Below, in pieces: positions 20,603-33,750 of a DNA stretch of 64,000 nt. Location of the stretch: contig CM055745.1 in assembly GCA_029465975.1 (NCBI GenBank), forward strand, positions 8,753,741 through 8,817,740, written 5' to 3'. Both the position numbers and the translations under genes were made by a program. Numbering within the stretch: position 1 is the first letter of the stretch; every line of letters begins with the position of its first letter. Below the pieces are notes generated by a model that had not been told where the DNA came from, made no database searches, and worked only from the letters and a program-made list of their open reading frames with translations. The stretch is from Dallia pectoralis (Eukaryota; Chordata; Actinopteri; Esociformes; Umbridae).

Positions 20603-21265
20603 CCCGCTACGTGGACGAGTCACAACTAGTCAACTAGGCGAACAGACACTTGGGGAAAAGGGGTCATACCTGGACTTATTTATGGTCCAAGGCAACTTCA
20701 ACAAAAGTAACCTAAGCCACAAACTCCCCAAAGATAAAAAGCTTTTAAAACCCCGGCCAGCAAGGAAAACACATTGGATCCCTGCTGGAGTACAATATAC
20801 TATGCCTACCAAGCTGTGCCACGGGTTGCTTATGGACTTACAGATCAAATCATGGTTTACCTTATACCAACCGGCGACTACAAACCGGCCAAAATTAATA
20901 GAAGCAATGCATGTGTGCATTTTATACATTTGTGCGTCAAAATAAGTGGAGCAGTGAAGCAACAGAGGCAATGCCTTTGTGCCTGGCATGTACTGATTGA
21001 CTGGACGACTACACTGATGCTGTGACTTCATACATCATTTTCTGTGATGACAGCTGCGGTGAAATACAACAACGACAAACCATAGTTCACAGCTAAACTG
21101 CGACGGCTGTGGTTGAACAAGAAGGAGGTGTTCAGAAGCTGGGACTGTGATAAATTCAGAGAGAAGCGTACAGGTTTGGTAAGACAGGGAAGCCAATTGA
21201 GATAAATTAATACAACAGCTCTCATCCAACCATTATGCTTTGTTTTGGAGAAGCCTATATTTAAC
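20603..21265 (+). pseudogene. Rex1/Babar-type LINE fragment, inverse copy of 15217-15875
   Basis: Plus-strand frames carry the same motifs (GNFNKSNLSHKLPKDKK, AYQAVPRVA, IMVYLIPT, YNNDKPWFT). It differs from its partner by very few bases, for example GGTAAACTG versus AGCTAAACTG near 21090. Dead for the same reasons. Confidence 0.62.
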
Positions 21266-23090
21266 ATCTATAAACGTTATTACATGGTGTTATTGATAGG
21301 TCTGATAGTACTATTATATTTTACATGTATAAACATAATACATATTCATATAAATGATGTAACTACATGGTGTTATTGATAGGTCTTATAGTACTATTAT
21401 ATATAACATCTATAAACCTAATACATATTCATATAAATGATGTAATTACATGGTGTTATTGATAGGACTGATAGTACTATTATATATAACATCTATAAAC
21501 CTAATACATATTTATATAAATTATGTAATTACATGGTGTTATTGATAGGACTGATAGTACTATTATATTTAACATCTATAAACCTAATACATATTTATAT
21601 AAATGATGTAACTACATGGTGTTATTGATAGGTCTTATAGTACTATTATATATAACATCTATAAACCTAATACATATTCATATAAATTATGTAATTACAT
21701 GGTGTTATTGATAGGACTGATAGTACTATTATATTTAACATCTATAAACCTAATACATATTTATATAAATGATGTAACTACATGGTGTTATTGATAGGTC
21801 TTATAGTACTATTATATATAACATCTATAAACCTAATACATATTTATATAAATTATGTAATTACATGGTGTTATTGATAGGACTGATAGTACTATTATAT
21901 TTAACATCTATAAACCTAATACATATTTATATAAATGATGTAACTACATGGTGTTATTGATAGGTCTTATAGTACTATTATATATAACATCTATAAACCT
22001 AATACATATTCATATAAATGATGTAACTACATGGTGTTATTGATAGGACTGATAGTACTATTATATTTAACATCTATAAACATAATACATATTCATATAA
22101 ATGATGTAACTACATGGTGTTATTGATAGGACTGATAGTACTATTATATTTAACATCTATAAACCTAATACATATTTATATAAATGATGTTATTACATGG
22201 TGTTATTGATAGGACTGATAGTACTATTATATATAACATCTATAAACGTAATACATATTCATATAAATGATGTTATTACATGGTGTTATTGATAGGTCTT
22301 ATAGTACTATTATATATAACATCTATAAACGTAATACATATTTATATAAATTATGTAATTACATGGTGTTATTGATAGGACTGATAGTACTATTATATAT
22401 AACATCTATAAACCTAATACATATTTATATAAATTATGTAATTACATGGTGTTATTGATAGGACTGATAGTACTATTATATTTAACATCTATAAACGTAA
22501 TACATATTCATATAAATGATGTAACTACATGGTGTTATTGATAGGTCTTATAGTACTATTATATATAACATCTATAAACCTAATACATATTTATATAAAT
22601 TATGTAATTACATGGTGTTATTGATAGGACTGATAGTACTATTATATTTAACATCTATAAACGTAATACATATTCATATAAATGATGTAACTACATGGTG
22701 TTATTGATAGGTCTTATAGTACTATTATATATAACATCTATAAACCTAATACATATTTATATAAATTATGTAATTACATGGTGTTATTGATAGGACTGAT
22801 AGTACTATTATATTTAACATCTATAAACGTAATACATATTCATATAAATGATGTAACTACATGGTGTTATTGATAGGTCTTATAGTACTATTATATATAA
22901 CATCTATAAACCTAATACATATTTATATAAATTATGTAATTACATGGTGTTATTGATAGGACTGATAGTACTATTATATTTACATCTATAAACGTAATAC
23001 ATATTTATATAAATGATGTTATTACATGGTGTTATTGATAGGACTAATAGTACTATTATATTTACATCTATAAACGTAATACATATTCAT
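21266..23090. repeat. 83-bp satellite, right arm, about 22 copies
   Basis: Inverse of 13640-15216 with the same two unit types, longer by about 230 bp. The order of unit types is not an exact mirror. Confidence 0.86.
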
Positions 23091-23696
23091 GATTCAGACT
23101 CAATCATGTTAAGTACCTTAGTAGGACCACAGTGCAGTTATTAAGGGTATTCATAGATACTGTTTTATAAGGAATTGGGATTATGGATACAAAAAAACAA
23201 GTAGAGATGGAAAAAATTTGAAAGTGTTATCTTTACTTTTTTATATTCTGGAGTCTTTAATATTCAATAAATTGTTGTTAATTGTTGTTAAATAGTAATG
23301 ATCTGGTTTGCCGTCCAAACCAGATCCTTTTGAACCCAAGAAGACAAACTGTGGTCATAGTATCAGATAATGGCAACAAAAACAAAAAAATAACCGCAAT
23401 TACTGACCCATGACCAATAACGTTTGATTACCTTTGACCAGTATAAAGGTCTCCCTCCCTGACCATATAGGATCAATAGTAAATCCATATTGTAAGTGTG
23501 AAATAACAGTCTGGCTTTTGTAAATCACACTTTGAAAGTGTCGATTGACAATGCCATTATTTTGCAAAAAAAACATAGCATTTATATAAGAATATAAACC
23601 TGTAAAATGTAGGTTAACAAAACACTAATAAACCCCAGTACCTAGAACATACAAACAAATGGTGTATTTTCCTCCCTAATTCTTTCTGTTTCTTAC
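23091..23696. other. NLR intron-like DNA, right arm
   Basis: Mirror of 13035-13640 with one truncated exon tail near 23431-23460. No other gene seen. Confidence 0.5.
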
Positions 23697-23798
23697 TCTG
23701 AATCTCCTTTTCTGAACTTCGTAGGTTCCTCCATAGACTGGTCAGTCTTCATGGACACACAGCTGGGTACAGGAGAGGTTGGTCTCTCTTTATGGTCC
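23697..23798 (-). CDS. NLRC3-like repeat exon, partner of exon 4
   Basis: 102-bp exon on the minus strand with acceptor TTTCCAG and donor GTAAGA. It encodes ERPTSPVPSCVSMKTDQSM then EEPTKFRKGDSE. The alanine-to-threonine difference from 12933-13034 is a clean substitution. Confidence 0.7.
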
Positions 23799-24059
23799 CT
23801 GGAAATAATAGTTAAATACAACAGAGTGTTTATATTTATAGTGGACTTTCTAAGGAGTGATTGTTGTATTTGGACACAGTTAGTCTGTGTCTCTATCTGG
23901 ACCCTATAATTTATAATGAAGGAGGTTCCAGTGTGTTTTGTATATAGTGGACATAGGAGTGATTAGTGTGTTTGAACCAACTAAGAATTTGTTTTGTACC
24001 GTCAAGGATATAATTGTTACTGATAAACATGTGTACCAATACTCAGTACACACATGTAA

Positions 24060-24580
24060 GTAAATATATTACACTAAAACACCTATAGGATCAATACTTA
24101 ATACACACATGGAAGTCAATCTATTATACTAAAACACCTATAGAATCAATACTTAATACACACATGGAAGTCAATCTATTATACTAAAACACCTATAGGA
24201 TCAATAATTAATACACACATTGAAGTCAATCTATTATACTAAAACACATATAGGATCAATACTTAATACACACATGGAAGTCAATCTATTATACTAAAAC
24301 ACATATAGGATCAACACTTAATACACACATGGAAGTCAATCTATTATACTAAAACACCTATAAGATCAATACTTAATACACACATTGAAGTCAATCTATT
24401 ATACTAAAACACATATAGGATCAACACTTAATACACACATGGAAGTCAATCTATTATACTAAAACACCTATAGGATCAATACTTAATACACACATGGAAG
24501 TCAATCTATTATACTAAAACACATATAGGATAATTACTTAATACACACATGGAAGTCAATCTATTATACTAAAACACCTG
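24060..24580. repeat. 55-bp minisatellite, right arm
   Basis: Inverse of 12140-12660, about nine units of CTAAAACACCTATAGGATCA type. Confidence 0.85.
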
Positions 24581-24759
24581 AACTCTTTTGTAAATCACAC
24601 TCTGAAAGTGTAGATTGACAATGTCATTATTATTTAAAAAAAACATATATCAGAATATAAACCTGTATAGTGTAGGTTAACAAAACACTAATAAACACAT
24701 GTACCTAGAACATACAAACTATCTATTTCCTCCTCATTCCCTCACCAGGTGATTCTCAC

Positions 24760-24861
24760 CTTGAAACCTCTTTTCTGAACTCTATAGGTAGATCCATAGA
24801 CTGGTCACTCTTCATGGACACACAGCTGGGTACAGGAGAGGTTGGTCTCTCTTTATGGTCC
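24760..24861 (-). CDS. NLRC3-like repeat exon, partner of exon 3
   Basis: 102-bp minus-strand exon with SPVPSCVSMKSDQSMDLP and donor TTTCAAG|GTGAGA. Downstream of DLP it has ATAGAGTTC where the left arm has AATGTGTTC, so the arms are not identical here. Confidence 0.7.
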
Positions 24862-25024
24862 CTGGAAATAATAGTTAAATACAACAGAGTGTTTATGTTT
24901 ATAGAGGACTTTCTAAGGAGTGATTGTTGTATTTGGACACAGTTAGTCTCTGTCTCTATCTGGACCCTATAATTTATAATGAAGGAGGTTCCAGTGTGTT
25001 TTGTATATAGTGGACATATATGAT

Positions 25025-25235
25025 TAGTGGATCAATACCTAATACACACATTGAAGTAAATCTATTATACTAAAACACATATAGGATCAATACTTAATAC
25101 ACACATGGAAGTCAATCTATTATACTAAAACACCTATAGGATCAAAACTTAATACACACATGGAAGTCAATCTTATACTAAAACACCTATAGGATCAATA
25201 CTTAATACAGACATGGAAAATTATCAATTAACAAT
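25025..25235. repeat. 55-bp minisatellite, second right-arm block
   Basis: Inverse of 11385-11615 with broken units. Confidence 0.75.
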
Positions 25236-25432
25236 CTAATCAATATACTAAAACACCTTCAGTCTTTTGTAAATCACACTCTGAAAGTGTAGATATATAA
25301 ATGTATGTACACAGTTAATTATCTATTTTCAGTAATATAAACCTTTAGTGTTAGAACCCAAAGACTAATAAACACATGTACCTAGAACTAAATAAACAGA
25401 TAAACAATCACTGACCCATGAGGTTTAATTAC

Positions 25433-25546
25433 CTTTGATCTGTAGAAACCTCTCCCCTCTCTAACTTTATAGGTAGATCCATAGACTGGTCACTCTTCAT
25501 GGACACACAGCTGGGTACAGGAGAGGTTGGTCTCTCTTTATGGTCC
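25433..25546 (-). CDS. NLRC3-like repeat exon, partner of exon 2
   Basis: 114-bp minus-strand exon with SPVPSCVSMKSDQSMDLP; donor AAAG|GTAATT, acceptor TATTTCAG (one G fewer than other copies but still AG). In frame, unlike the 113-bp left-arm copy. Its DLP residues resemble exon 3 more than exon 2, which may reflect conversion or misassembly. Confidence 0.62.
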
Positions 25547-25881
25547 CTGAAATAATAGTTAAATACAACAGAGTGTTTATGTTTATAGAGGACTTTCTAA
25601 GGAGTGATTGTTGTATTTGGACACAGTTAGTCTGTGTCTCTTATCTGGACCTATAATTTATAATGAAGGAGGTTCCAGTGTGTTTTGTATATAGTGGACA
25701 TAGGAGTGATTAGTGTGTTTGAACCAACTAAGAGTCTCTAACAAATAGCTTTTAATATTGAAATAAGATCAAATGCATTTTGGATGTCAATCTATATCTG
25801 GATATGAGTACGGTAATCCTATTCATATTGACAGTGTATTTACAAGTGTATGTATCTGATTAATCCTATTCATGTTGACAC

Positions 25882-26218
25882 GGTACGAATGGCTCAGACG
25901 CAGATAAGCGGACACAGGCGCAAAGTTTCACAGAATGCAAGGTCTTTATTCTAAGTCGGCAAACAGGAACTAAAACTGAATATTTAGAATAACGAACAAA
26001 ACAAAGATCAAACCGATTGCACCATACCTTAAATACAAAAAACTCAATGAACCAACACTGGCTGACAGGAAAAGACCAAACTAAATACAGCAACTAATGA
26101 GGAGCAGACAGAAAACAGGTGCGGAGAAACTCAGATTGTACAACATGACAAACTAATGACAGAGGAACTCATATAAGGGACAAAGAGGACAAACTGGGTT
26201 TAAAATGATATCATCACA
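25882..26218 (-). mobile_element. Solo LTR, noisy inverse copy of 10349-10695
   Basis: Minus-strand TGTGATGATATC to the GTGTC-flanked end near 25882, with several indels against the left copy. Minus-strand AATAAA is near 25950. Confidence 0.5.
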
Positions 26219-26654
26219 GTGTATTAACAGGTATATATATTAATTATATTCATGTTGACACAGTGTATTTACAGTATATGCATATGATTGTCTGTATTTT
26301 TAAGGTGCATGTTCTGTCTTATTTGAAACTACCCAGAACTTGCCGTGTAAAAGACATAAAATGAGGAAGTAGGAAAATATGCGTCTTAAGCTAAGCTAGC
26401 AAGATTTTAAACAGTAATTGTTTATCGAGGGTGTATTATGGATTTTGAGGCAGTGAAACAGAAACGTGATGTTACCTTTCATCTGTAAAATTCTCCCGTT
26501 CTATAGGTTTTATAGACGTCTAAGCGTTCTGATGTCTTTATTCTAATTATAAATGTTATTATCTTATTGACCTAATGTCTTTTTGTTAAGCGGTCATGGT
26601 ATCAGATAATGGGAACTAAATAAACAGATAAACAATGCTGACCCACGAGATTTA

Positions 26655-26755
26655 GAAGTACAGCGATCGTAGAAAAGTCTCTCTTTGTAGGTGGTTCCAT
26701 AGACTGGTCACTCTTCATGGACACAACTGAAATAGAGGTGTCTCTTTGTAGTCCT
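26655..26755 (-). pseudogene. Degraded NLRC3-like repeat exon, partner of exon 1
   Basis: Recognisable pieces (GTTCCATAGACTGGTCACTC, TTCATGGACACA) remain, but the SPVPSC part is lost through many indels. It lies in the low-quality part of the right arm. Confidence 0.5.
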
Positions 26756-26879
26756 GAAATGTAGTTAAAATACAACATTGTTTATGTTTATAGGAACTTT
26801 CAAGGAGTGTTGTTATGACTGAACACGGATTAATCTGTTGAACCCCTGTTATAATGAAGTTCATTGTTTTATTATATAA

Positions 26880-29622
26880 AATATATGAAAATATAGCTCT
26901 GACAGTGTTATAATATATATTTGATTATTACTAATAATATAAATATATTAGTGAATATCAATCGGTCTGCCTTTATAATATTCTAACTCTTTACTATAAT
27001 TTACATTGCATCACGAAGATAAATATCTGAGCAAGCTGGTGATTTGAATCGTTAGCAAGTACTAGTGTGACTAGCGATGGCTTTATATAACCATAATTTT
27101 AACACTTTTACAGCCTAACACTTTGGCTTCACTATATGGATAAATGTTGCAGGTATTTTGGCGACATTGCTGAGCATGTTTCTCAGTGATGATGTGTCTA
27201 ACTAACAAGCTAATTAACACAAGTGGGCAACACAAGTAAGAGAAATGATTTTGACTGGTTGCGAATGCAGCTATAATTCGGCATGTCTCGGCGACATCTG
27301 TGAGCGTCACGCGTGCGCCGACCGCTGCGTTTGGTAAGTCACGCGAATAGAATTGGATATTTCCTCACAGCAATGCTTGTTAGCTCACTAGTACTCGTGT
27401 GCCGGTTTTGTCCTTGTTATCACTCGTGTGCGGTTTGTGCTTGTTGTACTGCTCGTGTGCGGTACCTGTAATGCTTATTGAGTTTCATATACTGTGTCTT
27501 GATTTTATAGTGCTTGTTGGTTTCTGTACTCAAGTATGCGATTTCCTGGCTTGTTATTTTCAATCTTGACCTGCTTGTTGAATTTCACTGCAAATGTGCG
27601 TTTTATATAATACTCACTGCACAAGTGATAGCATTTCATAATGCTTGTTAATTTCATAGCTCTGTTGATTCCTCTGTTTCACTTTACTTGCTAAGTGACA
27701 ACGATTTCTCTGTGCTTGTTTAATTTCACTGCTCGTGTGCGGTTTTATATGTGCTTGTTGGTTTCACTACTGCTCGTATTATAAATTTCTGCTGTGCTTG
27801 TTATTTCACCTGTGCTAAGTGTCGCATTCTCTGTCTTGTTGATTCCATCTGCTCGTGTGCGGTTTCATTGCTTGTTGGCTAGCTGCCGTGTGCCGGTACA
27901 TATATTAACTTTGTTGGTTTCACTGCTCGTGTGCGGTTTTATGTGCTTGTTGGTTTCACTGTAGCGTGTGCCGGTTTTAAATAGTTGTTGATGATGTTAA
28001 AAACAGAGGCATGACGTGCTGGAGACAGGCCTCAAACTAACAGAGTGAGTTATCACGCGGGATCACTGCATGTCTGTGGTAAATTGTGGGACAATATGTG
28101 CATTTATATTCACAATGTTTCCTGTCAATACATATTCATACACCAGGCATGCGAATCCGCAGGAAACATTCCAACCCCACTTACACCAAATGCAGCTTTA
28201 AGCAGCACCAGTAAGGCTTGCCATGTAGAATAATCCTGTTGTTGATCTGATTAACTATAAGATTAACTGATCTTTATTGTCTGTAAATGAATTTCTGAGT
28301 CGTTTGTGCTGACTGTGTGAAGAGTTTGTTCTTTTCGAGAATCCCATGTACTAAAAGACACGGCAGTCAAATTTCATTGTCTGTGAGATACTCTTTTATC
28401 TTTCAGGCAGATGTGGACAGACAATACATTGTTCAATGAACATGCTCACCATTAATTTACATTTGAAACGATATATAGTTATGGCAGTCACTTTGGTGAC
28501 TGTCTGTATGAGTTTCTGTTGTCCCATGTCTGCTTTAGGCTCAAGTCTGAGCAATGTCTTTGTGCCTTTTTCTTTTGATCTGTTAAATGTTGGTTTCATG
28601 GCTTGAACGTGGATGGTCAGAATAAACTGTGCAGGTGGCTGGTAAACATCATTCACCACTGTCTTTGCAAGTTACTTCAGCATCGAATATGAAGAGGCTG
28701 CGTGTACACTTGAGTTCATCCAAAGGTAAGAGGGCTAATGTCTGCTGTGTCTTTGGCTATTGTGATTGCTGTGATCAGTAGCTCTTTAGGTTGGTCCACA
28801 AAAACATCCTCATCTATTGGTGGGCACAAGGTGCACTGCTATAACTGATTGGTGCTTGTTTCTTTGTGTCTTTCAGGCAATTCATTGACATAAATCCTGA
28901 GCATGGATCAAGCCAGCAGCAAAAAAAGTGGCATCAGCAGACTAGAAGACCAATCCAGAAGAAGCAGGTTGGACTAATTGATGAGTGCATACACACATTG
29001 TGTATTTTTTTCAAACAGGCCAATATATCTGTTATATCATGACATCTTTAAAACAATTGTACAAAATAAACAAGTAATTTTGATGATATTCTTGGTTATG
29101 TGTTTCTTTCCTGATTATTAAGTGATGATGTTCTTATAGATTCTCGAAATCTTATTCTTGATGCAATTGATTTTGCAGGATTCCACCAGTAGTGATTGCC
29201 AGGAACACATCTGCCAGTAATTTGCTGTAAATCCAGTTATGAACAGTATGCTGTTTTATTACAGTAAAGTCTGTTAGTTCTAGTGCAGCAAAAGCTGTAA
29301 AAATTACAGTAACTGCCAGGGGAACACAGCTGCCAGTAATATACTGTAAAATCAAATAAATACAGTAAGAGCTTGTATTTATTTATTACAGTAAAAAAGG
29401 TCTGTAAATTCTAATTACAGCAGAGATGTAAAAATTACAGTAACTGCCAGGGAACACAGCTGCCAGTAATATACTGTAAATTCAAATAAATAGTAAGAGC
29501 TTGTATTTATTTAATACAGTAAGGTCTGTAAATTCTAATTGTAGACCGTAAAAATTACAGTAACTGCCAGAACACAGCTGCCAGTAATTTACTGTAAAAT
29601 TTACAGTGAATTTTTTACAGTG
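26880..29622. mobile_element. TIR transposon, degraded inverse copy of 6400-9544
   Basis: The end near 29622 is clear (GAATTTTTTACAGTG then TA). The other end near 26880-26910 is not recognisable. The interior is shorter and full of indels: 42-bp units at 27395-27990 range widely in length. The subterminal repeats at 29220-29600 are better kept. Confidence 0.5.
28655..29075 (+). pseudogene. Captured two-exon fragment, inverse copy
   Basis: TTACTTCAGCATCGAATATG matches the first exon with an Asn-to-Ser change. The donor CAAAG|GTAAGA and acceptor TTTCAG|GCAATT are kept, but the second exon has frameshifts (AAGCCAGCAGCAAAAAAAGT). Confidence 0.4.
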
Positions 29623-29629
29623 TACCAGA

Positions 29630-30644
29630 GAGCACAGAGTGGGAGAGAGTGAGACAGATATAGAGACTGTGAACTGTGGAAGGATATGCTACTGGCAGAC
29701 ACACTGAGTAGAGCATACCTACCAGAGAGCACAGAGGGGAGAGAGTGAGACAGATGAGAGACTGCCAGACATGGTCAGCTACCTACCCATTTCAGCAGAG
29801 AGGCTGGGGGCCATCAGGACTGCAACGACAGAAGACACAAAGTTACAAAGTGTGGCGAGCAGAATACTATCATGAAACAAGGACCTACCAAGTGATATCA
29901 GACACTACCACACTTTCCAGGACGAACTGCGTTTCCAGGGTGACATAGTGTTCCGAGGAGACAGAGCCGTGATACCTGACGCACTCAGGGGGACATCACT
30001 CACAGGATTCACTCCTCGCATCTGGGAGTAGAAGGATGTCTGAGACGAGCGAGGGAATGTATACTGGCTGGGAATGAACCAAAGAGATCAAGACCTTCAT
30101 CTCCAGATGTGACACTTATGAGTCCAGTGGACCCAAAGCAACAAAGAGAGACACTACACCCATGACATGGGCAGCAGCCATGGGCGTGGGAACAGATTTC
30201 TCCTTCCACAATAAAGACTATCTGATAACAGTAGACTATTTTCAAACTTTTGAGTCGATTATCTACCTGACACAAGGAGCAACACAGTGATAAAAAAGCT
30301 CAAGGCCCATTTTGCCCGGCCAGGGGATCCCTGACGTTGTTATCTCGGATAACTGAGTCCACAGTATACATCACAAGAGTTTCGGCACTTCAGCCAGAAG
30401 TGGGGTTTTGAACCTGAGACCTCGTCGCCAGGATACCCGCGGAGTAATGGGAAGACAGAGTCAGCGGTAAGAGACAGCCAAGCGGCTAATGCTGAAGGCA
30501 GCAGCGAGACAGGATCCCCGATACATGGCCATGCTGGATCATCGCAACACACCAGGCCAGGGCCTCGATACAAGCCGGCACAGAGACTCTAAGCAGGAGG
30601 GACCAGGACCCTGCTTCCCACAAGGACACTCTACTGAAGCCAGA
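29630..30644 (+). pseudogene. Gypsy integrase remnant, noisy inverse copy
   Basis: Matches 5369-6400 in inverse orientation: RNase H tail (ACTGGCAGACACACTGAGTA), integrase zinc domain and core. Many 1-2 bp indels break the frame, and it is cut off by the N gap. Confidence 0.65.
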
Positions 30645-31144
30645 NNNNNNNNNNNNNNNNNNNNNNNNNNNNNNNNNNNNNNNNNNNNNNNNNNNNNNNN
30701 NNNNNNNNNNNNNNNNNNNNNNNNNNNNNNNNNNNNNNNNNNNNNNNNNNNNNNNNNNNNNNNNNNNNNNNNNNNNNNNNNNNNNNNNNNNNNNNNNNNN
30801 NNNNNNNNNNNNNNNNNNNNNNNNNNNNNNNNNNNNNNNNNNNNNNNNNNNNNNNNNNNNNNNNNNNNNNNNNNNNNNNNNNNNNNNNNNNNNNNNNNNN
30901 NNNNNNNNNNNNNNNNNNNNNNNNNNNNNNNNNNNNNNNNNNNNNNNNNNNNNNNNNNNNNNNNNNNNNNNNNNNNNNNNNNNNNNNNNNNNNNNNNNNN
31001 NNNNNNNNNNNNNNNNNNNNNNNNNNNNNNNNNNNNNNNNNNNNNNNNNNNNNNNNNNNNNNNNNNNNNNNNNNNNNNNNNNNNNNNNNNNNNNNNNNNN
31101 NNNNNNNNNNNNNNNNNNNNNNNNNNNNNNNNNNNNNNNNNNNN
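30645..31144. other. Assembly gap, 500 N
   Basis: Exactly 500 N, a conventional size for a gap of unknown length. Frames drawn through it are meaningless. Confidence 0.99.
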
Positions 31145-32100
31145 ACAGGGGATGTCAAAACCTGACCTATGTGCCTCAAGCAGCTATGAGTGGAGACCAC
31201 ATGTGGTCATCAGATAACCACCAGATCAGACTGCCTCCATGGGCAGGGAGGAGGTCAACTTAATCTTTGCTTTATTCTTAACAGACAAAGGCCCATACCA
31301 TTCCTACCAGCCAAGCCAAGCCATAAAATTACTTAGTGACATCTATTTCACTCCCCAGGACCTTTCTTGGGGTCAATAGGTCAATAGACAGATGTCTCCT
31401 ATCATGAAACTTATATTCCTGTCCCTGCAGAAAACTTATCCTAAACATTCCCTTTCCTCTGTGCCTTTTGGCCTAAACAACATCTATAGGACTTACATGT
31501 TAATAAACTTCTTGAGTGATCATAAAATTCCATAACACCTTACAGAACCGATTGGCCTAGATATGATTTTGGCATCTCAAGGAGGTGTGTGTAAAATTGA
31601 GAAGTCGGAGTGTTGTACTTTTATTTCTGATGCATCACAGAGGAGGTCATTGACTTGGTGAAAACGAAAACTGGATAAAGGCTCCACGAGGTTCATGGAT
31701 GGAACCAAGTGATGGTTGAGTTCTGCATTAGGCCCATTTGGATGGTCGATGTTTAGAATATTAATAATATGCCTTAACCTTTGTTACATTCTTGATTGTT
31801 GGTTGTATGTTAATCTCATGTTTGATAAAGATCTGTACCTCCAGAGTGTGTGCGTAACTTCATTCCAATAAATACCCTGCAGAAGTCCTTCTCATGGGTC
31901 AGTCTGATCACGGCACTGTGTGAAGGCTTTCCTCCAGCCCTATTCTTTAAGCTTGTTAAGGAATAACCTGTGTCCTCATTGTCTGCCGTCTACGCTTGTG
32001 GCAATGGTTTCCTCAATTAATCAATTAAACCTGTAGAGTGTTAAACTGGGAAACGTTGTACTTCCGAGTTCAGTATATAAAGGCTAATGTTATTTTAATT
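31145..32100. other. Single-copy DNA after the gap, possible LTR remnant
   Basis: No ORF of interest. Near 31866 the stretch CAATAAATACCCTGCAG followed by CTTCTCATGGGTCAG looks like an LTR polyadenylation region, but no TG...CA ends or target duplication were found. It ends in TTAATTAA, directly before the TTAA-type element. Confidence 0.35.
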
Positions 32101-32985
32101 AACCCTCCTGTTATCCTCAAATTTACTAACATCTGTTATCTTTGGGTCAATTTGACCCCAGGATTTAAAACCTGCAGAAAATGTTGGGGATGAAAAGTTA
32201 GCAATTTTATTTTGGTAGCTAAACTACTAGCAATTAGAAAATATTCAGCAGCCTAAACTGGAAAAAAATGCCCCCATCTTCCCAGAATGCCTATTGCGTG
32301 ACTATTGAAACATATGCAAATTGACTATAAAATCTGCTTGATTCAACTTTTGATAGGAATTATTGGGAGAAATGGGTGAATGGCCTGGGAATTCACCACG
32401 ATGCCCACACCAAGACAGTACCTTAACATGATTACATACCGCTGACAGTACCTTCAACATGATGCCCATAACATGACAGTACTTTCACCATGATGCCCAT
32501 AACATGACAGTACCTTCACCATGACAGTACCTTCACCATGGCAGTACCTTCATCATGACACTACCTTCACCATGGCAGTACCTTCACCATGACAATACCT
32601 TCACCATGACAATACCTTCACCACCGAATCACATATGAAGTAATATGCTTTGGGTTATCTACAATTCCCGTTTTTATCCCAAAAATGTTTCTTTCCTATC
32701 ATAACCATTTTACCCCTCTCAAGTCACAGGAGCACAGATTAAATGTTTTTGTCTACGGGGTGGGGGAGGTGGAAGATTGTGAAATTGCACTAACCTGCAT
32801 GTGAAAGTGGCCTCAATATCCAGCCATAACAATCTCTAGCAATTGTGTGTATAATGTAAACATATTGTCTATGTTTTATACAGCTAAAACGGCCTGAGTC
32901 AAATTGACCCCAAAGACTGACGATATTGTACAAAATGCATACAGGACATTGAAAATATATCATATGGTAATTTATGTTTACCCCT
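32101..32985 (+). mobile_element. TTAA-type element, noisy direct copy
   Basis: Same order and orientation as 1-895, beginning AACCCTCCTGTTATCC after TTAA, with scattered indels (for example TTTGGGTCAATTTGACC with a lost G). At about 32980 it passes at the short shared string ACCCTAAA into finTRIM upstream DNA (matching about 46378 onward), a join not seen elsewhere. Confidence 0.6.
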
Positions 32986-33750
32986 AAATCTAAGTAGCAT
33001 TCATTTTAGTGAAAATATTTATATTGCAAGAAATTAGTTACATGTTAGTTTACTTAATTCTAAACATCTGTTTAAATAACATTCATGAAGAGGTCGCGGT
33101 TCAGCGTGCTTGTACAATTCTCTGTATTAAGTGAAATAGTGACATTATTTTAACACTATGTGCAGCCATTCAAGTCAATGTAATGTATTCACTATGCATC
33201 AGTATTATGACATTTCATGAGAAATATATTTGAATCAGCTGGTGAGAGATATTGTGGAAATGGAAGATCATTGAGTCACAAGTGTGATGAGTTTTGTATT
33301 GTTTATGCTACTGATTTCTGTACAGAAAACAGTAAGAGACATCACGTATTTTTTCAACAAAATAATAATACATTAAACTTAAAATAAAAAATTAGAAAGA
33401 CAAAAAATAGCTAATAAACAATAGTAATGAGAAAGACAGTACTTGTAATGTCACCGTATGAAAGTGACCTGTATTTTATGAGGTTGAAAGTGGCTCACGC
33501 GTCACAACGCCAGTGAACAGCAACAATTTCTTCAGGCAAAGAATGAAGAGCCCCTGGGTGAAAGGGGAAGGGCTCAAAATATCCGGCAGCAGCCCTCGCG
33601 CACTTGACAATTTGATAGACAGCTCTGTTGTCTTCCTTCTCTCCTCCCGCTTCCCTTCGACAGAACTCAGTCACACAAACATTACTTCGAGAAAACGAAA
33701 CTGATCTACATTTGTGTTGTGTCTGTCTGGAGTGAACAACAACCAGTCAG
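32986..33750 (+). other. finTRIM upstream region, noisy copy
   Basis: Matches about 46380-47240 with indels. It keeps the interferon response element at 33689-33702. No separate gene. Confidence 0.6.
33689..33702 (+). promoter_or_regulatory. ISRE, third copy
   Basis: GAGAAAACGAAACT, a full match to the ISRE pattern GAAANNGAAACT, is unchanged in a surrounding sequence full of indels. Confidence 0.55.

Larger units (their letters stand above)
18512..30644. repeat. Inverted repeat B, right arm
   Basis: Reverse complement of 5369-18511. From 18512 to about 24900 it matches well. After that it accumulates frequent 1- to several-base indels compared with the left arm, and regular arrays such as the 42-bp repeat become scrambled (27395-27990). 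It ends at the 500-N gap. Confidence 0.88.

Noticed and set aside
30489..31217. ORFs running through the N gap (also 58438-59019)
   Set aside because: Translation of N bases has no meaning.
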